Counted from the stretch's first letter, positions 46,335 through 55,478 are shown. The stretch: DNA of 64,000 nucleotides from an uncultured Hoeflea sp. (GCF_947501405.1 NZ_CANMVK010000003.1:389685-453684); one strand, 5' to 3'. The notes: a model not told the origin generated them from the letters alone. Numbers and translations: made by a program.

Positions 46335-46580
46335 CAGACGGTCCGAACCGGGGACTTCGAAATCAAAGCCCCCCAGCCCCCTCGAAGTTCCCGGGACGGA
46401 TCATCCGGAACAGGCTCGTCTGACCGGCCCTTCGGGCTGGCTGGCCTAGCGTTGTAACGGGTGTTCAAGACCGTTTGACCGCCCGCAAGGGCGTGCGGCA
46501 TGGAAGGCTGTTCCCGCGGTCTGCCAGTCGTGGCAATCCCCAAACCCTGAATTCGACCGGCCCCTGGCCGGTCTTTTTTT
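46335..46580 (+). ncRNA. Candidate structured non-coding RNA with its own terminator
   Basis: The 525-bp gap 46054-46578 has no credible protein gene, yet contains a plus-strand intrinsic terminator that no plus-strand gene needs: both neighbours are on the minus strand. Upstream of it are nested and serial pairings: CAGACG (46335-46340) with CGTCTG (46417-46422); CCGGGGACTTCGA (46348-46360) with TCGAAGTTCCCGG (46382-46394), 13 bp; a hairpin at 46424-46440; CGCCC-GCAA-GGGCG (46480-46493); TGCCA-GTCG-TGGCA (46522-46535). The 5' end is uncertain. I could not match it to tmRNA, RNase P, SRP or 6S RNA. 46054-46334 shows nothing recognisable beyond a possible promoter. Confidence 0.65.
46555..46580 (+). 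terminator. Rho-independent terminator of the candidate RNA
   Basis: Perfect 8-bp stem GACCGGCC / GGCCGGTC with a 3-nt loop, then seven T (46574-46580). The minus-strand reading has no T-run, so the element terminates plus-strand transcription. The T-run overlaps the stop codon of the convergent DUF1223 gene. Confidence 0.9.
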
Positions 46581-47349
46581 ATCCGGTCTTGTCGCCGTCG
46601 ATCATCGCAGCGCCAAGTATGGCGCCCGGCGAGCCGTCGGGGCCTACAACTTGCAAAAGGATTGCGCAGCCGGTTCCCGGCCGGGCCGAGAGCACCGAAG
46701 CCGGCAGTTTGAGCACCTGTGAATTGCCATCCCACATGCCCACGGTCTCGACCTCGCGCACGCTGTGACGGTAGGTGATGGCGCGGCCGGCATTTTCGCC
46801 GCGCTGGATGTCAACCGAATTGGCTTCGTCAAAATAGACCGCCACGATATCAGCCTTGCCGGCGCCCGGGCCGACGGAGATGGTCAGCCCATCGTCGGAC
46901 TTGCTGACATCGACATCGACGGTCAGTCCGGCGCCGATGGCCGATAGTTTCTTGACGATAGATGCCACGGCGGCGCGGTCTGAGCCATTGGCATGGTCCT
47001 GACCGTTGATGACCGCCTGAGGCGTGTAGACATTCTTGCGCTTGAGGGTACGGGCGTAGCCATATTGGCGCTCGCTGCTGGCCGGGCTCGACAGCGTGTC
47101 GGCCCAACCGAGATAGTTCCAGTAATCGACATGATAGCTCAGTGCCAGCACCTTGCCTTCATCGGCCAGACGCGCCAGTTCGGCATCGGCTGGCGGGCAG
47201 GAGGAGCATCCCTGGCTGGTAAACAGCTCGACCACACCGGTAAAGTCTCCGCCGCGTGCCGTGCCGGGCTGGAATACCAGGACAAGGGCCGCGAGAAGCG
47301 GCAGGGCAAGAGCGGCAGGAGATGTATAAGAACGCGCGTTCGTAACCAT
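46579..47349 (-). CDS. DUF1223-family periplasmic thioredoxin-like protein
   Basis: 256 residues. A signal peptide (ALALPLLAALVLVF, cleavage near ARG-GD) is followed by the DUF1223 core: VVELFTSQGCSSCPPADAEL, with a CxxC redox-like motif in a thioredoxin-type setting, and YTPQAVINGQ. Function is unknown. The ATG 47349 is chosen; a Met at 47364 is in frame. The stop codon lies inside the T-run of the opposing RNA terminator. Confidence 0.9.
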   Translation of the reverse strand: MVTNARSYTSPAALALPLLAALVLVFQPGTARGGDFTGVVELFTSQGCSSCPPADAELARLADEGKVLALSYHVDYWNYLGWADTLSSPASSERQYGYARTLKRKNVYTPQAVINGQDHANGSDRAAVASIVKKLSAIGAGLTVDVDVSKSDDGLTISVGPGAGKADIVAVYFDEANSVDIQRGENAGRAITYRHSVREVETVGMWDGNSQVLKLPASVLSARPGTGCAILLQVVGPDGSPGAILGAAMIDGDKTG

Positions 47350-47611
47350 CGGAATGCAGTCCATAAGAGCGACGAATTGACCGGGCGTGACCCGAAAGAT
47401 TATGTCTAGTGTTGTATCGCGGAGCGCCGCACACGACCAAATCACGTTGCGGTGACAGCTTCAAATGGGACGCTGTGTTTTGCCGTAAATCCTTGCCGAT
47501 GCTGGATGATATAACTCTATGCGGGTATTCTTGGACTATCGAATACAATCAATGCTAGAAACATGGTAAAGTCAGGTGGTTAGGCACTGTCACTAATCTG
47601 GAGGATAGCCA

Positions 47612-48298
47612 GTGACCATGTTCAAACCCCAAACCCGCATCATTATCGATCCGAGCCTGAAGACTTACACGGTCGAAGCTTTCGTGACGGTTCCAAATGG
47701 CTGCTATTCGGCAGCCGGCGCCACCCTAGGCGTGCCCAAGGGCCATGTCGTCATTCCCGAGGCCGAGGGCGTTATCCTCAACATTGCCAAGCACGACGGA
47801 CCCTGCACCGAAGCCATCCAGGTGCTTCATTTCCGGCTGGAACGGATTCCGCTGAACCAAGGCAAGAATCGGCTGATTGCCTTTGCCGTCGTTGATGACG
47901 AAGTGGTCGGCGTCACCAGCCGCCCAATTCCCGGCGTGCCCGGGTTGGAGCAGATGAAGAGTGGGATCTCACAGCCGTCCGGCATTCGCATTTCGTCGCT
48001 CAACGCCTATGTCAACGCCATGCCGCCGGGTCCGCCGCGGCTTATCGCAGTCGTCAGTGTCTGGGTGCCCTGCATCAATTATGAATTCAAGTTCACCGAT
48101 AAGGGGTCGTATGGTTTCTCCGACAAGACGCTGCTGGTGGAGATGACGGCGACGCTGCCCGATGGCATTTGTCAAAAAGCGATTTATGAATGGCCGGTAC
48201 GTTACGAGAAGCAACTCGCCAGTGCCGAGGAGTTCGATTCGATCGCCGTCGCTTTCGAGGACATGCTTTATACCGATCCGCTGGAAATCGTGGTCTGA
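47612..48298 (+). CDS. Uncharacterised beta-rich protein
   Basis: 228 residues, not recognised. There is no signal peptide or membrane segment. Predicted mainly beta: TRIIIDPSLKTYTVEAFVTV, GHVVIPEAEGVILNIAK, LIAVVSVWVPCINYEFKF. It has four Cys (for example VPNGCYSAAG and LPDGICQKAIYEW), which look conserved in context. The GTG at 47612 is spaced 5 bp from GGAGGAT; an ATG at 47618 is the alternative. It stands alone between divergent DUF1223 and convergent acnA; 47350-47611 holds only the leader. Confidence 0.8.
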   Translation: MTMFKPQTRIIIDPSLKTYTVEAFVTVPNGCYSAAGATLGVPKGHVVIPEAEGVILNIAKHDGPCTEAIQVLHFRLERIPLNQGKNRLIAFAVVDDEVVGVTSRPIPGVPGLEQMKSGISQPSGIRISSLNAYVNAMPPGPPRLIAVVSVWVPCINYEFKFTDKGSYGFSDKTLLVEMTATLPDGICQKAIYEWPVRYEKQLASAEEFDSIAVAFEDMLYTDPLEIVV

Positions 48299-48377
48299 TC
48301 CCGCAGGCAATGTTTCTTGGGAGCACGGTCCGCAAGTGTCGCGAAGCTGCTTGAGGGCCGCTGCGAAACGCACGAAA

Positions 48378-48407
48378 AAACCCGCCGGTATCTGCGCCGG
48401 CGGGTTT
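48378..48407 (-). terminator. Terminator between acnA and the gene at 47612
   Basis: 11-bp stem AAACCCGCCGG (48378-48388) / CCGGCGGGTTT (48397-48407) with an 8-nt loop and A6 on the plus strand, giving a T-run for the minus strand. It serves acnA and, being nearly symmetric, may act in both directions. Confidence 0.9.
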
Positions 48408-48432
48408 GGTGTCAATCGTCTAGGGCGCTGGT

Positions 48433-51123
48433 TCAGGCGGCCAGATCGCGCAGCACGGTTTGCAGAATGCCGCCATTGTTGACGTATTCGACCTCGTCGA
48501 GCGTATCGATGCGGCAGATCACCGGGACATCCTTGACCGTACCGTCGGCATAGGTCACCCGGGCGATTTTCTTCTCGCGCGGCTGGATATCGGCCAGACC
48601 CGCGATGGAGACGATTTCGTCGCCCTTGAGCTCAAGGCTCTGCCAGGTGGTTCCGTCCTCGAACACGAAGGGGATCACGCCCATGCCCACCAGGTTGGAG
48701 CGGTGGATACGCTCGAAGGACTGGGCGATGACGGCGCGCACGCCGAGCAGATTGGTGCCCTTGGCGGCCCAGTCACGCGACGAGCCGTTGCCGTATTCGC
48801 CGCCGGCGAAGACCACCAGCGGAACGCCCTCGGCCTTGTACTGCATGGCCGCGTCGTAGATCGAGATTTCCTCGCGCGACGGGTAGTGGATGGTGTAGCC
48901 GCCCTCGCGTCCGTTCGGCCCGAGCATGTGGTTGCGGATGCGGATATTGGCGAATGTGCCGCGCATCATCACTTCATGGTTGCCGCGACGGGTGCCGTAC
49001 TGGTTGAAGTCGGCAACGCCGACGCCATTGTCCATCAGGTAACTGCCAGCGGGCGACTGCGCCTTGATCGAACCGGCCGGCGAGATGTGGTCGGTGGTGA
49101 TCTTGTCGCCGAACAGGCCAAGCACGCGCGCGCCGACAATGTCGGAAACGCCAGCGCCGGTCTTGCCCATGCCGGTGAAGTAGGGCGGGTTCTGCACATA
49201 GGTCGACTGATCGTCCCAGGCATAGGTCTGGCTTTGCGGGGCTTCCACCGCCTGCCAGTTTTCGTCGCCCTTGAACACGTCGGCATATTTGCTCGCATAG
49301 AGTTCGCGGGTGACATATTTCATGATGAACTCCTGGATCTCCTTTGTGGAGGGCCAGATGTCCTTGAGATAGACCGGGTTGCCGTCATTGTCCTCGCCGA
49401 TCGGCTCCTTGGTCAGGTCCTTCTGCACCGAACCGGCCAGCGCATAGGCAACCACCAGCGGCGGCGAGGCCAGGTAGTTGGCCTGCACGTCCGGAGAGAC
49501 GCGGCCTTCGAAGTTGCGGTTGCCCGACAGCACGCCGGCGGCGATCAGACCCTTGTCGTTGATGGTCTTGGAAACCGGGGGCGGCAGCGGTCCGGAGTTA
49601 CCGATGCAGGTGGTGCAGCCAAAGCCGACCAGGTTGAAGCCAAGCGCGTCGAGATCGGTCTGCAGACCGGATTTGGCGAGATATTCCGCCACGACCTGGC
49701 TGCCGGGCGCCAGCGAGGTCTTGACCCAGGGCTTGGTCTTCAGGCCCTTGGCAACCGCGTTGCGGGCCAGCAGGCCGGCGCCGATCAGCACGCTCGGATT
49801 GGAGGTGTTGGTGCATGAGGTAATGGCGGCAATCGCCACGTCGCCATGGCCGAGATCGTAGTCCTGGCCTTCAACCTGATAGCGGTTTTCAAGCTGGCCC
49901 GGCTTCTTGTACTCGCTGGCGAGCGCTTCGGCGAAGCCCGAGGCAATGCCTTCGAGCGCGATGCGGCCTTCAGGCCGCTTGGGGCCGGCCATCGACGGCA
50001 CCACGTCGCCGAGATCAAGTTCCAGCGTGTCGGTGAACTCCGGATCGGCCGCGCCGGCCTCACGCCACATGCCTTGCGCCTTGGAATAGGCTTCCACCAG
50101 CTTGATCCGCTCTTCTTCGCGGCCGGACATGGTGAGGTAGTTGACGGTTTCGGAATCGACCGGGAAGAAGCCGCATGTGGCGCCATATTCGGGGCCCATA
50201 TTGCCGATGGTGGCACGGTCGGCCAGCGACATTGAATCCAGGCCGGGGCCGAAGAACTCTACAAATTTGGAGACAACACCCTTCTTGCGCAGCATCTGCA
50301 CGACGGTGAGCACCAGGTCGGTGGCGGTGACGCCTTCCTTGAGCTTTCCGGTCAGGCGGAAGCCGATGACTTCGGGCAGCAGCATGGAGATCGGCTGGCC
50401 GAGCATCGCGGCTTCGGCCTCAATGCCGCCCACGCCCCAGCCCAGCACGCCCAGGCCGTTGATCATGGTGGTGTGGCTGTCGGTGCCCACGCAGGTATCG
50501 GGATAGGCGACGATCTCGCCATCTTCTTCCTTGGTCCAGACGGTCTGGCCCAGATATTCGAGATTGACCTGGTGGCAGATGCCGGTGCCGGGCGGCACCA
50601 CGCGGAAATTCTTGAACGCCTGCTGGCCCCATTTGAGGAAGCGGTAGCGCTCGCCATTGCGCTCATACTCAAGCTCGACATTGCGGTCGAGCGCACGCGG
50701 GGTGCCGAATTCGTCGACGATGACCGAGTGGTCGATCACCAGATCCACGGGCACCAGCGGGTTGATCTTTTCCGCATCACCGCCCAGCGACACCATGGCG
50801 TCGCGCATGGCGGCGAGATCGACCACGGCGGGAACGCCGGTGAAGTCCTGCATCAGCACGCGGGCCGGCCGGTAGGCGATCTCGGCCTCGGTCTTGCCCT
50901 TGTTGGTCAGCCAGGCGGCGACGGCGAGAATGTCATCCTTCTTGACCGTGCGGCCGTCCTCATGGCGCAGCAGGTTTTCGAGAATCACCTTCATCGAGAA
51001 GGGCAGGGTCGAGATTCCGGTCAGTCCGTTCTTTTCGGCCTCAACGAGGCTGAAATAGACATAGTCGGTTCCATCGACATTGAGGGTGGAACGGCAATTG
51101 AAGCTGTCGAGTGATTTGGCCAC
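48433..51123 (-). CDS. acnA: Aconitate hydratase A
   Basis: 896 residues, the normal AcnA/IRP length. It isomerises citrate to isocitrate in the TCA cycle. Cluster cysteines are C437 (TSCTNTSNPS), C503 and C506 (GCTTCIGNSG); CVGTDSHTT and GNGSSRDWAAKG are also conserved. The open frame reaches 52017, antisense to ccmA; the family start SLDSFNCRSTL follows a GTG at 51123, which I take as the start, while an ATG at 51210 would add 29 unrelated residues. ccmA is divergent. Confidence 0.95.
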   Translation of the reverse strand: MAKSLDSFNCRSTLNVDGTDYVYFSLVEAEKNGLTGISTLPFSMKVILENLLRHEDGRTVKKDDILAVAAWLTNKGKTEAEIAYRPARVLMQDFTGVPAVVDLAAMRDAMVSLGGDAEKINPLVPVDLVIDHSVIVDEFGTPRALDRNVELEYERNGERYRFLKWGQQAFKNFRVVPPGTGICHQVNLEYLGQTVWTKEEDGEIVAYPDTCVGTDSHTTMINGLGVLGWGVGGIEAEAAMLGQPISMLLPEVIGFRLTGKLKEGVTATDLVLTVVQMLRKKGVVSKFVEFFGPGLDSMSLADRATIGNMGPEYGATCGFFPVDSETVNYLTMSGREEERIKLVEAYSKAQGMWREAGAADPEFTDTLELDLGDVVPSMAGPKRPEGRIALEGIASGFAEALASEYKKPGQLENRYQVEGQDYDLGHGDVAIAAITSCTNTSNPSVLIGAGLLARNAVAKGLKTKPWVKTSLAPGSQVVAEYLAKSGLQTDLDALGFNLVGFGCTTCIGNSGPLPPPVSKTINDKGLIAAGVLSGNRNFEGRVSPDVQANYLASPPLVVAYALAGSVQKDLTKEPIGEDNDGNPVYLKDIWPSTKEIQEFIMKYVTRELYASKYADVFKGDENWQAVEAPQSQTYAWDDQSTYVQNPPYFTGMGKTGAGVSDIVGARVLGLFGDKITTDHISPAGSIKAQSPAGSYLMDNGVGVADFNQYGTRRGNHEVMMRGTFANIRIRNHMLGPNGREGGYTIHYPSREEISIYDAAMQYKAEGVPLVVFAGGEYGNGSSRDWAAKGTNLLGVRAVIAQSFERIHRSNLVGMGVIPFVFEDGTTWQSLELKGDEIVSIAGLADIQPREKKIARVTYADGTVKDVPVICRIDTLDEVEYVNNGGILQTVLRDLAA

Positions 51124-51402
51124 AGGCAACCCGCTTTCGTCAGTTCGGCCGAGGCTTCGAGGCGAACGCCTTGCACGCTCAAGCGTGGGAAAGGATGCGG
51201 GTACGGTCATTTCCGCTGTCCGCCCGTGGCAGGCCGGGGCCCGCCATGTTCGGCGCAAGATTGAATTCACGCCGACCGCTGGCGTGGTTGCGGGCGTTAT
51301 AGATAATTTCGTAAGAACGTGCCAGATCAACCAATGGCCCATTTGAATGTTTTTTTGGGCGGGGCCGCCGGCGCGGTCACGCCGGGCGGAATGCGGGGAT
51401 AA

Positions 51403-52053
51403 ATGCGGGCAATCGCCACACAACTTTCGGGACGGCGCGGCGAAAGCCTGGTGTTTCACGATATCGGCTTCACACTGGCGCGCGGCGAGGCGCTGGTGAT
51501 CACCGGCCCCAACGGGGCAGGCAAATCGACCCTTTTGCGGGTGCTGGCGGGATTGCTTGCCGCTGAAACCGGCAGCTTCCGGCTCAAGGACGATGACGGC
51601 GCGGATCTGGCGGTTGCCGATCACACCCATTATCTGGGCCACCGCAACGCCATGAAGCGGGAATTGCGGGTGTCGGAGAACCTTGCTTTCTGGCAAAGTT
51701 TTCAGGCAGGCGACAATGGCGGCGGGCTGACCGTCGAAGCGGCGATCGAGGCCGTTGAACTCAAGGGTGTCGGGCATCTGCCGTTCGGCTATCTCTCGGC
51801 CGGGCAGCAACGGCGCATCGCGCTGGCGCGGCTTCTGGTCTCGGCGCGGCCGCTCTGGCTGCTTGATGAACCCACCGCGGCGCTGGACAAGCGTTCGGAT
51901 CAATTGTTCGCCGATCTGGTGCGCGGACATCTGGCAGGCGGCGGTATGGCGATTGCCGCCACCCATCAGCCGCTGGGGCTCGACAATGTGCAGCGGCTCG
52001 AACTCGACGGCGCCCATCGCAGCCTTGAGGCCGGCCTGGAGGCCTTCGCATGA
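51403..52053 (+). CDS. ccmA: Haem exporter ATP-binding subunit CcmA
   Basis: 216 residues with Walker A GPNGAGKST, signature LSAGQQRRIALARLL and Walker B LWLLDEPTAALD. With CcmB, CcmC and CcmD it releases holo-CcmE in cytochrome c maturation. It overlaps ccmB by 4 bp (ATGA). acnA is divergent with 279 bp between, the usual Rhizobiales arrangement. Confidence 0.96.
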   Translation: MRAIATQLSGRRGESLVFHDIGFTLARGEALVITGPNGAGKSTLLRVLAGLLAAETGSFRLKDDDGADLAVADHTHYLGHRNAMKRELRVSENLAFWQSFQAGDNGGGLTVEAAIEAVELKGVGHLPFGYLSAGQQRRIALARLLVSARPLWLLDEPTAALDKRSDQLFADLVRGHLAGGGMAIAATHQPLGLDNVQRLELDGAHRSLEAGLEAFA

Positions 52054-52712
52054 TGGCGTTGCTTAAACGCGATCTGGCGATCGCCACCCGTTCCGGCGGC
52101 GCGGCGATGCTGGGGGTGCTGTTCTTTTTGGCCGTGGTCGCCGTCATCCCGTTCGGCATCGGACCCGATCTCAATCTGTTGTCACGCATCGGCCCGGCGA
52201 TCCTGTGGATCGGCGCGCTGCTGGCCTCGCTCTTGGGACTCGACCGGCTGTTTCAGGCGGATCGGGAGGATGGCTCGCTGGACATGCTGTCGATGCAGGA
52301 CTGGTTCGGCCTGGTGCTCACCGTGTTCGTCAAAAGCTGCGCGCACTGGCTCGCCACCGGCCTGCCGCTGGTGCTGGCCGCGCCGCTTCTGGGTCTTTTG
52401 ATGAACATGAGCGGACTGTCGACGGGCGCGGTGATGCTGACGCTGCTGGTCGGTACGCCGGCGATCTCGTTCATCGGCGCGGTAGGGGCGGCGGTTGCGG
52501 TGGCGCTGCCGCGCGGCGGGCTGCTGGTCTCGATCCTGATCCTGCCGCTGGCAATCCCGATTCTGATTTTCGGGGTGAGCGCATCTTACGCGGCGGTTAC
52601 CGACCCGGATCCGTTCTGGCCGCCCTTCATGATCCTGTCGGCGATCGCGCTGTTTTTTGCGGCTCTCGGCCCGGTCGCCGCGGCGGCCGCCTTGCGCGGG
52701 GCGTCGGACTGA
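52050..52712 (+). CDS. ccmB: Haem exporter permease CcmB
   Basis: 220 residues and six membrane helices. LLKRDLAIATRSGGAAMLGVLFF at the N-terminus and DREDGSLDMLSMQ after helix 2 are typical of CcmB. It forms the membrane part of the CcmAB ATPase. ccmC follows after 197 bp that contain a short tandem repeat. Confidence 0.96.
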   Translation: MMALLKRDLAIATRSGGAAMLGVLFFLAVVAVIPFGIGPDLNLLSRIGPAILWIGALLASLLGLDRLFQADREDGSLDMLSMQDWFGLVLTVFVKSCAHWLATGLPLVLAAPLLGLLMNMSGLSTGAVMLTLLVGTPAISFIGAVGAAVAVALPRGGLLVSILILPLAIPILIFGVSASYAAVTDPDPFWPPFMILSAIALFFAALGPVAAAAALRGASD

Positions 52713-52742
52713 GCGGCTGCCGTGGCGGGCATTGTCCATTCC

Positions 52743-52798
52743 CCCGCGAAGAATAGGCCCCCCGCGCAGGATCGGCCCTCACCCGCGCAGGATCGGCC
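52743..52798 (+). repeat. Three 17-bp repeats between ccmB and ccmC
   Basis: CCCGCGCAGGATCGGCC occurs perfectly at 52761-52777 and 52782-52798, with a degenerate copy CCCGCGAAGAATAGGCC at 52743-52759. The gap between ccmB and ccmC is otherwise empty. It may be slippage-derived or a binding site. Confidence 0.75.
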
Positions 52799-52909
52799 AA
52801 GGCGAACGATTGTCGGTGTGGCAGCGTGGCCCGGCTATGGCGCGCGCTGCCGGCCTGTGGTTTGATCTGTCGCATTGTCAGCGCCGGTTTGAGGCACTAG
52901 AGAAAAAGC

Positions 52910-53671
52910 ATGAGCGACACCACCATCTCCCAGGGCTGGTTTACCAGCCTCGCCAATCCGACCCGATTTCTTGCCCTTTCGGGGCGTATCCTGCCCTATC
53001 TGGCGGCGGCGGCCGTGCTGTCGCTGGCGATCGGGCTCTACATGTCTTTCGCCGCGCCGGAGGACTACCAGCAGGGCGTGACGGTGCGGATCATGTTCAT
53101 CCACGTGCCGGCGGCCTGGCTTGCGATGATGTGCTATTCGGTGATGGCGATTTCCTCGATCGGTACGCTGGTGTGGCGGCATCCTCTGGCCGATGTTTCG
53201 GCCAAGACCGCGGCGCCCATCGGCGCGGCCTTCACCTTCCTGTCGCTGCTCACCGGCTCGCTTTGGGGCCGGCCGATGTGGGGCACCTGGTGGGTGTGGG
53301 ATGCACGGCTGACTTCGGTGTTCGTGCTGTTCTTGATGTATCTGGGGCTGATGGCGCTGCACCGCGCGATGGATGATCCGGTGCGCGCGGCGCGGCCTGC
53401 AGCGGTGCTGACGCTGGTCGGCTTCATCAACATTCCGATCATCAAGTTTTCGGTCGACTGGTGGAACACGCTGCATCAGCCGGCCAGCGTGATCCGGCTT
53501 GACGGGCCGACCATTCACCCCTCGATGCTCTATCCGCTGCTGGTGATGGCGATTGCCTATACGCTGATCTTTTTTACGCTGCATTTGATGGCTATGCGCA
53601 ACGAGATCTGGCGTCGGCGGGTGCAGACCATGCGCCGCCAGGCCGCGCAGGCAATCGGCCGCGGTGCGTGA
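52910..53671 (+). CDS. ccmC: Haem handling protein CcmC
   Basis: 253 residues and six membrane helices with the tryptophan-rich haem-binding motif WGTWWVWDARLTS and the conserved flanking His (IHVPAAWLAMM and LHQPASV). CcmC loads haem onto CcmE in the periplasm. ATG 52910 is chosen; ccmD follows 13 bp later. Confidence 0.96.
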   Translation: MSDTTISQGWFTSLANPTRFLALSGRILPYLAAAAVLSLAIGLYMSFAAPEDYQQGVTVRIMFIHVPAAWLAMMCYSVMAISSIGTLVWRHPLADVSAKTAAPIGAAFTFLSLLTGSLWGRPMWGTWWVWDARLTSVFVLFLMYLGLMALHRAMDDPVRAARPAAVLTLVGFINIPIIKFSVDWWNTLHQPASVIRLDGPTIHPSMLYPLLVMAIAYTLIFFTLHLMAMRNEIWRRRVQTMRRQAAQAIGRGA

Positions 53672-53684
53672 AAGGGCGTTTTCG

Positions 53685-53855
53685 ATGATGAGCCATGAAA
53701 CCTTCGTGTTCCTGTCCTACGCCGCCACGGCGCTGACCCTGGGTGGGCTTCTGGCGATGATCGTGCTTGATGGCCGCGCGCGGCGGCGCGAACTTGGTGA
53801 GCTGGAAGCGCAGGGCGTGCGCCGCCGCTCGGATGCAGTGCGGGACAGCGCCTGA
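53685..53855 (+). CDS. ccmD: Haem exporter small subunit CcmD
   Basis: 56 residues: a single membrane helix (FVFLSYAATALTLGGLLAMIV) and a basic Arg-rich tail (DGRARRRELGELEAQG), as in all CcmD proteins, which release holo-CcmE from CcmABC. ATG 53685 (or 53688) fits the family; a GTG at 53664 would add seven residues. The stop overlaps the ccmG start (TGATG). Confidence 0.92.
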   Translation: MMSHETFVFLSYAATALTLGGLLAMIVLDGRARRRELGELEAQGVRRRSDAVRDSA

Positions 53856-54478
53856 TGAGCGAGGACAGCTCCGCGGGCTCTCCAACACCGCAAGCCGGCG
53901 GACAACCCGGAAGCAAACGGCTTTTGATCGCGTTCTTGCCGCTGGTACTGTTTCTGGCGCTGTCGGGCGTGTTTCTCTATCAGCTCGGCTCGGGCAAGAA
54001 CGCCAGCGAAATTCCGTCAGTACTGATCGGCTCGAAAGCGCCGTCGCTTGATCTGCCGCCGCTCGAGGGGCTGGTGGCGGATGGCCAGGTGATTCCGGCG
54101 CTCACCGATGCGGCGATTGAAGGCAAACTGGCGCTGGTCAATGTCTGGGCTTCCTGGTGCGTTCCCTGCCGGCAGGAGCATCCGATCCTGCTTGAACTGG
54201 CGCGTGACCCGCGGCTGACGCTTGTGGGCATCAACTACAAGGACAAGACGCCGAATGCGCTGAGCTTCCTGGGTGAACTGGGCAATCCGTTCACCGCCGT
54301 TGGTGTCGACCCGGCGGGCCAGGCGGCGATCGACTGGGGCGTCTACGGCATTCCCGAGACCTATCTGGTGGGCCCTGACGGCACCATCCTGTTCAAGCAG
54401 ATCGGGCCGTTCACCACCGAAAGTCTGCGCGACAAGCTGCTGCCGGCGATTGAAAAGGCGGTCGCGCCCGCGTCCTGA
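53855..54478 (+). CDS. ccmG: Thiol:disulfide interchange protein CcmG/DsbE
   Basis: 207 residues with one N-terminal anchor helix (LLIAFLPLVLFLALSGVFLY) and a periplasmic thioredoxin fold holding WCVPC near residue 101 and the cis-Pro loop GIPETYLV. It reduces apocytochrome c cysteines for haem ligation. It is the last gene of the ccm run; ccmE, F and H are not in the window. 54479-54735 shows nothing recognisable. Confidence 0.95.
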   Translation: MSEDSSAGSPTPQAGGQPGSKRLLIAFLPLVLFLALSGVFLYQLGSGKNASEIPSVLIGSKAPSLDLPPLEGLVADGQVIPALTDAAIEGKLALVNVWASWCVPCRQEHPILLELARDPRLTLVGINYKDKTPNALSFLGELGNPFTAVGVDPAGQAAIDWGVYGIPETYLVGPDGTILFKQIGPFTTESLRDKLLPAIEKAVAPAS

Positions 54479-54735
54479 CTGCGGGCGGCGGCTTCCCGAA
54501 GGAGATCGCTTGAGTATCGAAACGGGACAGGCTGCGCGCGAGTCACTCGGAGTTTTTGCCGTTCGATCTGGCTGCAATCGGGTTTGCCGTGGCATTCGCG
54601 TTTTCACCTGGCGCTGATCGGAGATCATCCGCAAACGTGGGCTCTGGCCCAAGCATGATCCGGCCGACATTATTTCACTGCCGGGCCGTTCGTTGACCCT
54701 CGCCGAAGCGGGTGTGCGGCGCTATGTTTGAACCC

Positions 54736-55263
54736 ATGAACACACCCAAATCCTTCGACCGCCTGGTTCCCGAAGGCGACACCCATGAGCGTGAGGTCTG
54801 CCAGACCTGTGGCTTTGTCAACTACCAGAACCCGCGCATCGTGGTCGGCTCCGTGGTCCGGCACGAAGGCAAGGTGCTGATGTGCCGCCGCGCCATCGAG
54901 CCGCGCCGCGGTTTCTGGACCGTGCCCGCGGGCTATCTCGAACTTGGCGAAACGCCTGAAGATGGCGCCCGCCGCGAGGCCCGCGAGGAGGCGCTGGCCA
55001 ATCTGAGGCTTGGCGAGCTGCTGGCGATCTATTCGGTCACTCATCTAAGCCAGGTGCAGCTGATCTGGCGGGCCGAACTGATCGACGCGGGCCAAGGCGC
55101 GGCGCTCTACGGCGTCGGCGAGGAGAGCCTGGAAACAAGGTTGTTTGATTGGGATGATTTGCCGATGGACGAGATCGCCTTTCCCACAGTGCACTGGATG
55201 CTCAGCCACGAGCGCGAGGTAATGGCGAAGGGCTATGCCGGGCCGTTCGGGAACGCGGGGTGA
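54736..55263 (+). CDS. NUDIX hydrolase
   Basis: 175 residues. The Nudix box GYLELGETPEDGARREAREEA is complete, and an N-terminal half zinc ribbon VCQTCGFVNYQNP is typical of the NudC-like/ADP-ribose pyrophosphatase group. The nucleotide substrate is unknown. ATG 54736 is chosen; 54724 (ATG) and 54712 (GTG) are in frame. No clear ribosome site separates the options. Confidence 0.9.
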   Translation: MNTPKSFDRLVPEGDTHEREVCQTCGFVNYQNPRIVVGSVVRHEGKVLMCRRAIEPRRGFWTVPAGYLELGETPEDGARREAREEALANLRLGELLAIYSVTHLSQVQLIWRAELIDAGQGAALYGVGEESLETRLFDWDDLPMDEIAFPTVHWMLSHEREVMAKGYAGPFGNAG

Positions 55264-55478
55264 GGGGTAGTGATAAACGGCAATTAGGCGGACAAAGTGC
55301 GCAACCGCGGCCGCTGCGCCAATGACTGCTTTCGAACGAAGACTTCTGGTGTCTTTTTGGGAGTACGGGTCAACGCAGGCATCTTGCAACCTTGACACAC
55401 TCGCCAAAGTTAAAGACCTTTTTGACAAATCACCGTCCTGGGCGTCCGGTTAACGATGGCCAAGAGACGAGGTGAAAA

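Noticed and set aside
46335..46580. Known housekeeping RNAs (RNase P RNA, SRP RNA, tmRNA) for the structured region
   Set aside because: Their invariant segments (for example GAGGAAAGTCC of RNase P, GGAAGCAGC of SRP) are absent on both strands.
51124..52017. Extension of the aconitase frame upstream, antisense to ccmA
   Set aside because: The conserved N-terminus begins at the GTG 51123, and ccmA is a complete gene on the other strand.
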